From Sipunculus nudus (lineage: Eukaryota > Annelida > Sipuncula > Golfingiida > Sipunculidae), in NCBI GenBank assembly GCA_026874595.1, contig CM049313.1:35615159-35679158 (forward strand): a stretch of DNA of 64,000 nt, read 5' to 3'. The position numbers were made by a program, and so were the translations under genes. Of this stretch, positions 1 to 34,019 are shown piece after piece; position 1 is the first letter of the stretch; every line of letters starts with the position of its first letter. The notes under the pieces were generated by a model, which worked only from the letters and a program-made list of their open reading frames with translations, was not told where the DNA came from and searched no databases.

Positions 1-960
1 AGTCCTACACTATTTTCTCGAAATTGTTTTTTCATTTTTTGAATATGTCCGCTAGGTGGCCCTGCACACGACCCTCAAACACATATCATTACACTGGCCA
101 TATCTCTAAAACCCAAAGCCTCAATTACATAAACTGTAGCTTATTTTCTTCCTCTGAGTGTTCTTCATAACCTGATAATGTCATCTGGTCTCAATCTTGT
201 GTCACTTTGTCAGTGTGTCTGTCTGTTTGTCAGTTGTCCTCAAATCGGCCTGCTTGCTGGTTCTTGCGTCTCAAATATAGCATTCTACGGGCAACAGTTT
301 TGCAGGAATCCTTTTAAAACTGGTACGTCTTATGAGTTACACTAATATCTCGAAAGTTATTGTTCATTTTCCAGATATGACCACTAGGGGGCGCTGCACT
401 TTAACCTCCCAAACATATCATGTTTTGGCCATATCTCAAAAACTATAAACCTTCCCTACATAAACTGTCGCTCATTTTGCTCCTCTTTACCTTCGACACA
501 CTTGCCTGGTAATCTGTTATCACAGCTGTGTCAGAATGTCTGTCTGTTCGTCTTCTGTTGTCAGCTTTGTCTGCTTGCTTGTTGTTTTGTCTGATATGTC
601 ATTCTACAGGCCACATTCTCAGCAAACGCTCAGACGGTTATTCTAATGATAGAAAACTGACAATATAGTCTGTCTGTCCGTCTGTCTGTCATTTCAACTT
701 CCCGCAAGTGCTCGACCTCTGGTCGTCCAGTCTGTTTGTTTGTCTGTTTTTTTAATGTTAGCAACATTTCTCAAAAAGTTATAAATGGATTTTAATGAAA
801 TTTTCAGGATAGCTCAGCAGTAATACAAGGAACAAATAATTAAATTGTGGGGGTGATTCGTATCACCATCTGGATCAAGGAAATTTTTGCTGAACAAATG
901 CTGCATTTCTGACAATGATATATGGGGGTAATGAGCTGTCATGGTGGAGGCCTGCGCTCT
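1..960. repeat. Tandem repeat, unit about 320 bp
   Basis: About three diverged units carry the shared blocks ATATCTCGAAA, TATGTCCGCTAGGTGGC (or TATGACCACTAGGGGGC) and runs of GTCTGTCTG. The array ends with a GGAGGCCTGCGCTCTCTTAG block near 946. It sits in the VPS34 intron after exon 12. Bases 961-1621 hold nothing recognised. Confidence 0.65.
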
Positions 961-1621
961 CTTAGTGCTGTTCTTGTTTATAATTGTTTTATAATTATGA
1001 ATTTAAAGGGATAGGCAATCATACAGCTTCACAGGGCATAATTATCTGGCAGGACAAAAGGACACAGAGGTAACTAATTTTTCCATAGAAATGTTCCTCC
1101 AGAATTTTACCATTTATTTTTTATATATTTATTAAGCAATTGTTTGTAAAAGAAAGATGAAAAGGCAGAAAGATCTGAAAAAAATAATAAATATGCTATA
1201 TACTTGTATATTCAGTAAATAGAGGTTGTAGAATGGTATATTTATGTATGTTCTATGTTTTACACATATTAGTTCATAAAAAGTTACTCTGAATTTTATA
1301 TTCATTAAAAAGAAAGCTGGTTTCAATATAAGTTGAATACAGTAAGAAAAGCTCATATAATGGATAAAACATGTCTAGAGGAATCTTGTGTGCAAAATAA
1401 ACAATTTGTTTACATACTTAAAGTTTCAAGCTACATATATTAATCATAACATATAAGGTCCATATTCATGAAAATGAGAGAACTAATGTAAACTTGATTA
1501 CAAAACATTTTCCACAAATGTTGAAATTGATTATTTCTTTTAATTTCTAAAATCTGATTTGTTTTTCTATCTAGTCAGATTTAAATATCTTGACAAAGAG
1601 GGAGTAAAAATTCAATCCTAC

Positions 1622-24104
<22,483 letters not shown>

Positions 24105-24330
24105 CTGTCAAGGTTTACGGAATCAACCGGAATTAGGCTGACAGATATATTTTGTTCCCTTTCGGTTTTCTCCTGATTTGACAGGCGGATTCTTCTGTGT
24201 ACATCGGAAGTGACGTCTTTTCTACCTTCTCACACGAGAGTATAGTCTCAAATTTAGTCGCACGGTGGCGCTCCGCGACTCTTGGCGGGACTTCTGCCTT
24301 CGTTCAGTTTGAGTTACCAGTATTTTAAGT
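24105..24330 (-). promoter_or_regulatory. Probable VPS34 5' UTR and promoter region
   Basis: These bases lie directly upstream of the start codon and are richer in CpG than the surrounding introns, with CGCACGGTGGCGCTCCGCGA near 24258. No convincing TATA box is visible. The call rests on position and composition only. Confidence 0.4.
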
Positions 24331-25329
24331 CCTTTAATTATTACTTTATGAAATGGTATAATGGTATAATAACGCTTTATGAAATGCTAGGCGTAAATAT
24401 AGGAAATGAGAACTCCACTCCCCTTTAGTACACACTTGGCATGGTTCCCAACAGTTCCAGACCGAAAATTGGTAGCCCAGAGGAGTTGCGCCAGAACGGT
24501 TCATTAGCGGCACCACCATCACTTTTAATATAGACGAGATTACAAGATCAAGGTGTTTTGGAATGCAATTTAGAGTTATTTCAAAAAATTTATATCCTTA
24601 TTCTTAAAAACTTGTGTGATTTAATAGTCATTTCATATCACTGAAGGGCCGTTCGAATCATTTGTGCCGTCAAGGACAAACATCTACAGATGGCAAATCC
24701 CACAAACAGTTCTAACTTGTCAGTGTTTACAAATAATTTTGTAATTTTGTGAACTTAACGAAATATAAACTCCTGTATTGTTGAACTCTCAAGTATTTTA
24801 TAACAAGTGATTACGTTTGTTTTCGGACTGAAGTTTAGACTAGGAGGGTACTTGTGCAGTCACAAGTGGAATCCCATGAAACTTTAAGTGCTCCTCGGGA
24901 AAGGGTCAACAAAGAATCGATTAGATTTTGGTGTGGGTCAGGCTCATGATCTAGATCCAGGAAGGATTTCCAGGAATATTTTACAAATGTGCAGTCACAT
25001 TTGCACGAATAAACCAGGGAATATGGGGCATACAAATGAAGGCAAACACAATCCATCCCCGTGCGGAACACAATTGGTCTGCCCGTCTGTTCAGGCCTGT
25101 CCAGTGGTTATCTGCAACGCGGCTTGTGTAACGTTACACCGGCCAGTTTCAAAGCATGAACTTCAGCACCGGGATTACATTGGCGTAGATTTGCATTCCA
25201 TGAAATGCAGATTTCTAGTATAATAAGATGAAAACAAACACAATCATGTTAACTTTTAATTAACTGTTTTGCACGTTTCAGTAACTCTACTCATGTACAT
25301 GTATATCTAGTAATCCTGGTACATAAAAT
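24331..25329. other. Intergenic, nothing recognised
   Basis: An open frame of 111 codons at 24888-25223 has no recognisable domain or family similarity and was not called. Confidence 0.4.
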
Positions 25330-26197
25330 AAAAAAATGCAAGGCCCTCTTTTACTCTACTTATATTGACAAAATTTAGGATTGCAGAAACTCGCTTGTAT
25401 TTTCTGTATTCCGTTTTGTTCATCTGGCTTTGGTTCAAATCACTCATATCTTTGCAGAAGTTGGACTGAAATTTCATATGTATATATATCTTGGGTAGCT
25501 TTCTCGATTTTATGACAGATGGCGCCACCTACATTTATGTTTACGCTGCAGACATCCATGCCAATATACCAGGAATGGTTAGACGTAACAGCCTGAAATG
25601 TTGCATGCGTATAGATCTCACATAGATCTTTGCCATACACAACTGGTGGCGGCACATGCAACCATTTTTTGCATTGCGTCCTCCTGTTTGTCTGCCGTGG
25701 GATAAAATCACTCCTATCTCAGCAGTAGTTTAATTGACTCATCTACCTTTGTGGCAGGTGGTGCCACCTACATACACATTTCGGCTGTAGACATCCATGC
25801 TAATATCTCCGGACTGGTTTGACGTACCGGTCTGAAATTTTGCATGAGTATAGATCTTACATAGCTTTACAGCTTATACAAATTTGGTGGCCCAACGTGC
25901 AAACATTTTTCACGGTGTCCATCTGTTCGTCTGCCTAGGGTAAAAATCACTCATATCTCAGGAGTGGTATGAATTATCCACCTGAAATTTTGTATATTAA
26001 TACATCTTTAAAAGCTTTCTCTTTCAAACATCAAGTGGCGCCACGTACAGTCATGTATACATGGCAGACATCCATGCTAATATGCAACACATCTCACTCT
26101 ATTCCCCTTTGCCACTCAATCCATGCCTTTTTTTTACATGTCCCACTCTGATTTCGGCGGAAAAACGTAGTCGCTTGTCGACTACCCGTATTCTAGT
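25330..26197 (-). mobile_element. Tandem-array element, family 5, minus strand, 3' truncated
   Basis: About three units of about 240-290 bp carry TGGCGCCAC-type palindromes. Read on the minus strand, the 5' end starts ACTAG at 26197, followed by GTAGTCG and CGACTAC as a perfect 7-bp inverted repeat and then CCGCCGAAATCAGAGT. The same 5' block occurs at 40776 on the plus strand. Confidence 0.65.
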
Positions 26198-26786
26198 TTT
26201 AAATGGTCCATTCGTTTGTAAAAGTACTCAAAGTAAAACATTTAGCTTACACTGACGCGTGTATAACAGATTAGCCATGGAAACATGACTCGCAGTCTTT
26301 TCAAGGTGTTGAAGGACTAAATCATATAAATCGACGTTTGGACAGCCACCTGCCGTTAATACCAAAAAACATACATGTACTAAAACAGGTACACCATCCA
26401 ATGTGAAAACCGACGGGAGTTTTGGTCCGTATCATTAGGCCAGGTGACAGACAGGCAAGGCCGGTCATAATCCGCAACTGAACGGAAAATAACATAGAGT
26501 TCAGATAAAATAGCGAGCCTTCATCTGCGCCACTGTACCTGAGAAAATTTAGTTATTCCTCCTGGCGAACTTCATTTCCAGTGAGAGAGCGATCCCTTGA
26601 TATGTGAATATCAGGGCACCAAACTATTGCTCAAGGAAAAGGCGAAACTTGCTCATGACGAAAGCTAAAAGCGACTCTTTATTGTTCTTAATAAAAGAGT
26701 TCTAGACAGGGCCAAACTGTCTATATGGGGGTAAACGCGGTGCACAGGCTTTCGGTACGGAGTGGACGTGGTTGCTGTTGTTTACT
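26198..26786. other. Intergenic, nothing recognised
   Basis: No gene or repeat boundary was recognised between the minus-strand array element and the LINE tail. Confidence 0.4.
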
Positions 26787-29700
26787 TACATTATTTATTT
26801 ATTTACATTATGTTTATACAGGGAAAACCAATCAGTTTAAATTAAACTGGTCTTACTTGGTGCCCTGTATCAGTACATATAAAACATACAATGACTAAAT
26901 TATCAATACAATGCATAAAATAATACCATGACTAAAAATATAAACATGAACATATGGACTCAAATCATAAAAGCATATTAAGAGAGTTAAGAAAGTATAT
27001 CAATATATACATCTATAGACAGAAAGACTAAACAAAAATATCACATTAGATCAGTATATATATATACATGCAAATATGCGAGGCATACGAACCAATAATA
27101 TTACAATAATCTCTAGCATTTATGGACCTGATCATTGTTAGATTCAGTTAAATACGTATGAAATTAATTTACAGTTATTGTATGATCTATGAAATGATAG
27201 AAGAATGAGTGCTACATGTATAAAACGCAAATTTATGCAAATATAACATGTGTCATATAGAACATACAGTTGCTAAAATTTCCAATTTGAGTCGTCTCTT
27301 AAAAGATGCACAAGTTATGGCTGACTTAGATTCATTTGATAAAATATTCCATATTTTTGGCCCCATATATAGTAAAGATTTTTTCAGGTAGTTTGTTCTA
27401 GGTTTAGGAACGACTAAATCATTGCTCACAGCAGGTCGGGTTTGATGATTGTGAGCTTCATTGACAAAGTGAAAATTATTCTCTTGTAAACCAGGAGCTA
27501 TTGAACAAACACATTTATACATAAGTACTGCAACAGAATACATTTAGCGTTGACGTATATTCAACCAACCCAGTTCATTTACTATGGTTATAGAATCAAC
27601 ATTTCTGTCATAGTTTTTGGATATAATGCGGGCAGCTCTGTTTTGTATTTTCTGTACCGTATCATTGGTAGACAATAATGAACAACCCCAAATGCTTAGG
27701 GCATAGTCAATATGAGGCTGAATTATAGTTGCATAAACCTTAGTAAGAGATTGCATAGACAGATAGCGTGATATTCGGTAAAGAACTCCTATCTTTTGAG
27801 ATAGTTTTTTGGATAGAGAGTGAACATGTGGTTTCCAGGATAAATTAGCATCTATTATAACGCCAAGTAGATTAATCTTATTAGAACAAAGTAATGTTGT
27901 ATCTAAAATTAATATCTTGAGTTTGTGATCAGCAATTCTATGAAGATTTCCAAGTAGCATAACATTAGATTTATTATAATTCAGAGTAAGCAGGTTTTCG
28001 TCGTACCAGGTGGTCACTTGATTTACTACTCGCTGTAATTTAATCTCAGCTTCTACAACATTTTTACCATGGCAATATACAGTGACATCATCAGCGTACA
28101 TTACAATACCATCAGTATTTAGCACATTTGGAAGATCATTTATATATATCAAAAATAGAATTGGGCCGAGAACCGTACCCTGAGGAACACCTACATTAAC
28201 AACAGCAGCATTGGATAGATTGTTATTGTATTTTACGATCTGTAGGCGATCATGGAGGTAAGATTGAAACCAGGCAACTGTTTTCTTATCAAAACCAAAA
28301 ACGAACAACTTTTCCAATAATCTTTTATGATTTATGGTATCAAATCCTTTGGTTAGGTCGAAAAAACAAGCAGTGGTAACTTTACCCTGATCCATAGTTT
28401 TATATACGTCATTTGAAAATTTACTAAGAGCCGTTACAGTAGATTTTCCAGGCAGATATGCGTGCTGACTTTCTGAAATAGTATTGCTATTTATGATAAA
28501 CCTGATTAGTTGCCTTTGTACAGCTTTTTCAAATAGTTTCGCAACGTGAGGTATTATTGATATCTTATTTGCTTTATCGCCTTTTCCTTTATATACTGGA
28601 GTAATTCGAGCTGTTTTCCAGTCAAGCGGGTACGTGGCGTTATATAGTGATAGATTAAATAGATAACATAACATAGGACTAATGAGCTGCGAAGCCATTT
28701 GGAGTAATGTGATGTCCATATCGATTATATCCAGAGTGTGTTTAGGTGGAAGTGCAAGTAAATCTTTCTGTATATCCTGCGATAGTAATATAGAAAATTT
28801 GAAACGGGACTCTGTAATATTCAACGACCGAACTGGGCGGGTTTCGGATGCCTTAAAATTTACCGCTAATATATCACCTATGGTACTGAAATACTCATTA
28901 AACTCTTCACATGATATATCGCAATCTCCAGGTTTAGCTGATGAGGAACCAGGTAATACTTTTTTAAGAGCGCTCCACATACCTTTGGTATTATTATAGT
29001 TATTATCGATGTTATGTCTGAAATAAGCAGTTTTCGTCGATCTTATAAGCGTAGTTACCATGTTTCTCATTCTTCTATACTTAAAGAAGAGAATGTGAGA
29101 TTTGTGTTTTACAGCGCATCTGTGTAATCTGTCTCTGAGCTTTATCATGCTACGGATTTGCGGTGTCATCCAAGGGTTATCTCTATGTTTTACCCTACGA
29201 GACCATATGGGCGCATGTTTATTACAGATATTTAGGAACTCAGTTTTCCAGCTGTTCCATGCAACTTCGATATTAGATTCATAGAATACGTTCTGTAGTA
29301 TAACAGATGAGGCGATATCATTTCGGTAATTCTCTAGATTAAATTTGCTAAAGTTTCTAGATTTTATTGTTATGACATTTCTATTAATATTTTTAAATGA
29401 TAGTACTGTGTAAACTAAATAGTGGTCACTCAAAGAGATTGGTAACACATCCGTAGTTATATGTCTCTCGGGAATGTTCGAGAAGACTAAATCTATCACT
29501 GTTGATGAGGTTACAGTTTCTCTGGTTGGAGACTTCACTAACTGCTTAAGTTGGAAATTGCATAGCCACTGGTCAAAGACACTTGTCAAAGTTCCTGTTT
29601 TACTTACATCGATATTAAAATCTCCAAGAATGACTACTGGTACATGGTATTTTAGCGATTCCTCAATAAGATCAGTGATTTTACTTAATAAGCATGTATC

Positions 29701-29900
29701 AGAAGATGGTGGTCTATATATTGAAGCAACAATAATATTGCGTTCAGCATACTTTACCTTTACAAAGATAGCTTCAGTATTGACTGATTGTAATTCATCA
29801 CATAAAACCGGATTCAAAGTATCATCAACATACAAGGCGACCCCCCCTCCGTGGCGATCTCGTGTTCTGCTGTCTCGTCCGATTTCGCTTCTTGGACCCG
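26787..29900 (-). mobile_element. CR1/L2-type non-LTR retrotransposon, 5' truncated
   Basis: It contains a partial endonuclease, a reverse transcriptase, a C-terminal tail and a 3' UTR ending in a TAAATAAATAAAT run near 26790-26812. The endonuclease N-terminus is missing. Base composition and frames above about 29900 no longer match a LINE. Confidence 0.85.
27253..29900 (-). pseudogene. LINE endonuclease-reverse transcriptase polyprotein, broken
   Basis: The frame runs through 27544-30000 and, after one TAA at 27544-27546, continues in the same frame to 27253. Counting from its first Met at 30000, GDFN at about 126-129 and SDH at about 191-193 are the remaining endonuclease motifs. FDLTKGFD (547-554), GVPQGT (604-609) and YADD (635-638) are the reverse transcriptase motifs. 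After the stop, VLMYKCVCSIAPG and MGPKIWNIL are typical CR1/L2 C-terminal blocks. Small deletions around 420-480 have removed the usual NYRPIS block. The element would copy its own RNA at a nicked genomic site. As it stands it is defective because of the missing 5' end, the nonsense codon and the deletions. The exact clade is uncertain. Confidence 0.88.
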
Positions 29901-31320
29901 GTGCGCGGCGTTCTGGAGCTAACCTGGACGGCGTCTTGGATGGGTAAGAGACCAAATTACTGGAAACAAACTTTTTCTCTTCTTTCGTCGTTGGTGACAA
30001 AGCCGGCGAGGGCCCTTACAGGGCTATATATACGTGGTCGGCTCGTGCCTGACTCCACTTTTCCTGACCTGGAAAAGGCGAAACGTCAAGCAGGGACCTA
30101 GCCCTTAAGAATGAACTCCTCAATTGCTTTTTTTCAGTGACTGACGCATTGTGGAGTCCATAGATTGCACCTGCAGTTAACTGTGATTATAACACTCCAT
30201 ACACAACTGTGAGATTTAACATATATCCATTGATTATTGTTCTGTACATCTATGTGTATTGTATATTTGACCACTAGAAAACATTACTGTTCTCTTCTCA
30301 GCCCTATTTTGCACCAAGCAAGTTAAAATATGAACATAATAGTACACAGGCCTAAAGCCTTATACAGGACTGCCACCAAATGCAAAATGTCTACCGGGGC
30401 TGTTAATCCTTCAATTCTCTCTGGACAAATACTATCAGTTGTTGATGTTACAGGTGCTTCATGCTTTCCAGAATGGTTATTTTTTATTACAGGCCTTCTG
30501 ACATACAACATTATGTGAACATTGGTTTGCTAAAACCATAGGAAATATTTTTATTTAATTTTCTTTCTAAGAGTAACATATCGTATCGTGCTATAACCCC
30601 AGTTAGTCCTTTGGTGGGCCGGCGACGCAACAGAAACCTGAAACCTGTTGCGTTGACGTCGGCGGCTAGCAGGGACCCTAACTACCTTGTTTAATGCGTG
30701 GTCACATTGGGGTTCGCTTGTTCAACCTTAACGTACGTCACTGTCAGTATCGCCTCGTCCAAATGGCTCAGGCGTAGATACACTTCGTGGCTGGAGTTGC
30801 TTGTCAGTTCTAGCGGCTGCAGTGTTGCGATTCATTTAATTAATCATTAATTAAACATTTGATGCAGTCATGATCGGATCCTTATACTGAATAGGAAAGA
30901 GACGTGAAGACATTCAACCGTCACCGAACTAATGAAGGACGTAGATTAATTAAAGTCAAAGCATGCATAGGCAGAATTTCAGAGAAAGTGAATAACAGAT
31001 GGCGAGAAGTGCTTGAAGGGTGGCGGGAATGTAGGAGTCTCTAGTTCCTATTCAGAACCCGAGGTTTTATGTATGAAAAGAATTCCTTAGGCCAAAGCAC
31101 TGGAAGTTGCTTCTCGGGCTTTTATTAGAAATAAGTGTGATTTTATTTAAATTTTCGATAATTATTTTATCTTGAAAAAAAAAATGTTAGAGAATGTGGA
31201 GCTCAAAATCGACTAATTTCTTCAGAAAATCAAACTTTTTTTATGATGAAAAGATTCATGTGCACGGTGCCTGGAAACATTTTTTTTTTCTCTCTGGCCT
31301 TCGTGAAAAATTATGTAATT
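29901..31320. other. Intergenic, unassigned
   Basis: This may include older repeat sequence near 30000-30110. No gene was recognised. Confidence 0.4.
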
Positions 31321-31323
31321 AAG

Positions 31324-31690
31324 TAGAGCGTGATGGCGTAATGGTTAGGGCGCGGGACCTGTGACCGAAGGGTTGTGGGTTCGCGTCTCGTTCAGATCGC
31401 CTTCTTCGCCGAGACTCCTGGCCAAAGTCTTTACCACAAGAGTGCGCTCTCCCGACCAAGGAGTGGTTGGGTACTGGTCATGGGTGGCAGGCAAATGTAG
31501 AACAGATAACCTTCTGGCGCCTGTAATGGCTGCTTGGGTTGTATGCTCCCTAGGGAGCCGAGAAAAGCAACATGAATGAACCGGCTACAAAGACCAGGAA
31601 GGCAAGGTGTTAAAAGTCGGCTGAGACTGCGATAATAGAAGACTATTACAGCGGTAATAGAAGACTATAAACCCTTTACCTTTACCCCTG
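31324..31690 (+). mobile_element. tRNA-derived SINE
   Basis: The head reads GATGGCGTAATGGTTAGGGC (A box) and GGGTTCGCGTCTCG (B-box variant) about 45 bp apart. A body of about 250 bp follows, with a tail of repeated AATAGAAGACTAT units ending ACCCTTTACCTTTACC. The head, body and simple tail are the usual SINE layout. Confidence 0.65.
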
Positions 31691-32820
31691 TACCTTTAAT
31701 CCTCATCTTTGTCACTCGGTGAAACTATTACATGTACAGGAGTATATGTAGCGACAGCCTGCCACCCAATTTTAATCAACTGAAGAAGCTGAGATGGCAG
31801 TACAAACTTTAGGGTTCGGATCAATTCTAGTACAAGTACTATGTGCACGCCATTTCTAACAGAACTTTTTTCATTTTCATCTGCTTGTCGAAATGTCATT
31901 TCCCCCCAGGTAAGACAAAAGTGACATCATTCACTGTGGAAAAGAATAATATATATTACATTCACAGTTGACTTTCGTGTATTCATGCAGCATTTATTAA
32001 TAATGAGGCTGGTTTTACTCGGAAAGTTTGTCCCTCTGTCAGACAGCGGAAACTGCAATAGCCGATCCTGCTTCATACTCTAGTGGGGTAAAAACCACAA
32101 CTGTTGTGTAACAATTTTTTCTTCATTATTTAGCAAATAAAACACGACCATATATAAGCCTCTGATGAAATACTACCACGCAGCAAATATAAAGATCCGA
32201 CACTTGGAACGGGTGTTCTATTATGACTTGTATAATGACTCGCAGGCCCCTATCAGTTCATTCTAAAAAGGCCTGAATGTCATGTTATCATGGCTACAGT
32301 GTATGACACATATACAGCAAAACACAAAGTATGGTTTTCAAAACGGTGAGGCACAAAACGAAAACGACTCATTTTTGTTTAAAAGACCCGTTTTTATTGC
32401 GACATACAAACCAATAATGTACACTGCTGTATGTAGCACCACCTTGTGGTGACTAGAAGTATAAAGCAAAATTTAACAGTGATTAATTTACTTTCCGTGA
32501 GTGTTTTAAAGGGTGGAAGTAAATTGTTCTAGTGTCATTCCAATGAATTGCTGACATGTGAGACACAAACAAAGAAATTGAATACATGAGAAATTGTTGA
32601 TTGCCATGATTCCCGGGAAGAATGAAAATTCTCATTTTTTCCGGGAAGACATGGAATTCTCATTCCTCCAGGGAAGATTATGGATCATCCCAGATTCTCA
32701 TTCTTCCCTCAACATACATAATAAAGAATATGTTTCCTCTCTTTAGGGACAAGAAAGTGTACTGAAATGGAGACTGGAATTCCTTTGTAGCTGCCCACAA
32801 AAATCTAGCAGAATGGTTAA
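31691..32820. other. Intergenic, nothing recognised
   Basis: A short imperfect repeat of CCGGGAAGA/ATTCTCATT lies at 32610-32705. Nothing else was recognised. Confidence 0.45.
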
Positions 32821-34019
32821 ACAAGTGATCCATGGGTCATGACGCTCAGCTGACTGGGAAGAGATTTGCAAAAGGAAATTTTATCATCTGAATGGTAGTA
32901 TATAACCATTCAACTGAAGCATCAAACAGATTAACCAACAGGCTGAGATTGTGTCTGTATTAATATATCTCATAAATAGAGAAAAAATGAGTAAACTTTA
33001 AAAAAAATACAGGTGGCTCCACCAGTCTGCAGAAACTAATAAAAACACTTAATGGTCAATATCCATGCAAAGAAGCATGGTGGTCTCTGGATTAGTTGTT
33101 CATATACTTCAGCTTTTGTATCAAATTTTCCATTATTCTGAGGGATACTTTGGAGTCCTATAGCTTGAAGGATATGGGTAACAGAGACCTAATTTCAGGT
33201 TTCCTTGCATGACAAGAATGAAGATTCTAGGTCCAGTTGTTACAATTTGTACCCTGTTGACAGATAACCACATCTTTAAGGGTCTCAAAAATAGAGAAAA
33301 TAATTCGTAAAAATTTGAAAAAAATAGAGGTTGCACACCAAGTCTGCTAAAACTGATGGAACATGTCATGATCAATATGTATGCCAAAAATCATGAGCAT
33401 CAGTGTTGTAGTTATTGAGATACTGGAGTTTTTGTATCAAATTTTTCATTATTCTGGGGGGTAATTTGGAGCAATACAGCTTAATGGATATGGGTAACAG
33501 AGACCTAATTTCAGGTTTCCATGGGGATTTTTCATGGGTCTCCCTGTGTGTAAAGAATGAAGATTCTAGGTCCAGTTGTTATGATTTGTGCCATGATAAC
33601 AGATGTTCATATCTTTAAATGTCTCAAAAATAGAGAAAAAAATTCGTAAAAAATGGAAAAATAAAGGTGGCACCACCAGTCTGCAGAAACTGATGAAACA
33701 TCTCATGATCAATATGTATGCCAAAAATCATGTCCATCAGTGATGTAGTTAATAAGATATTGAAGTTTTTGTATGAAATTTTTCACTATTCTGGGGGGTA
33801 CTTTGGGGCCCCATAGCTCAAAGGATATGGGTAACAGAGACCTAATTCCAGGTTTCCAAGGAGATTTTTTCATGGACCTCTCTGAATGTAAAGAAAGAAG
33901 ATTCCAGGTCCAGTGGTTATGATTTGTGCCTTGTTAACGGACAGACGGCCGGATGGCCGGACGGACGACGGACAAAGAGTGATCGCTATAGCTCAGATGA
34001 CTTACAGTCAGCTGAGCTA
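32821..34019 (+). mobile_element. Complete tandem-array hairpin element, family 1 (copy A)
   Basis: The 5' end is ACAAGTGATCCATGGGTCAT, followed by GCTCAGCTGACT. Three and a half units of 315-340 bp follow, marked by GGATATGGGTAACAGAGACC near 33172, 33487 and 33825. Then comes a CGGA-rich tract at 33938-33975. The 3' hairpin at 33989-34019 has stem TAGCTCAGATGACT and loop TAC. Its descending arm AGTCAGCTGAGC is the exact inverse complement of the 5' GCTCAGCTGACT. There is no coding. It is probably a non-autonomous Helentron-like element. Confidence 0.75.

Noticed and set aside
1-1621. Search for the next VPS34 exon and the kinase domain
   Set aside because: No frame resembles the YVIVEC or kinase motifs. 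The left part is a tandem repeat and the rest is AT-rich intron.
24888-25223. Open frame of 111 codons upstream of VPS34
   Set aside because: There is no recognisable domain, no splice context and no repeat support; it is probably chance.
29474-29947. Open frame of 157 codons on the plus strand
   Set aside because: It is antisense to the LINE polyprotein and has no domain of its own.
31324-31400. tRNA gene
   Set aside because: The A and B boxes are present but the arms do not pair as a tRNA, and a SINE body and tail follow. The same reasoning applies at 23455 and 49562.
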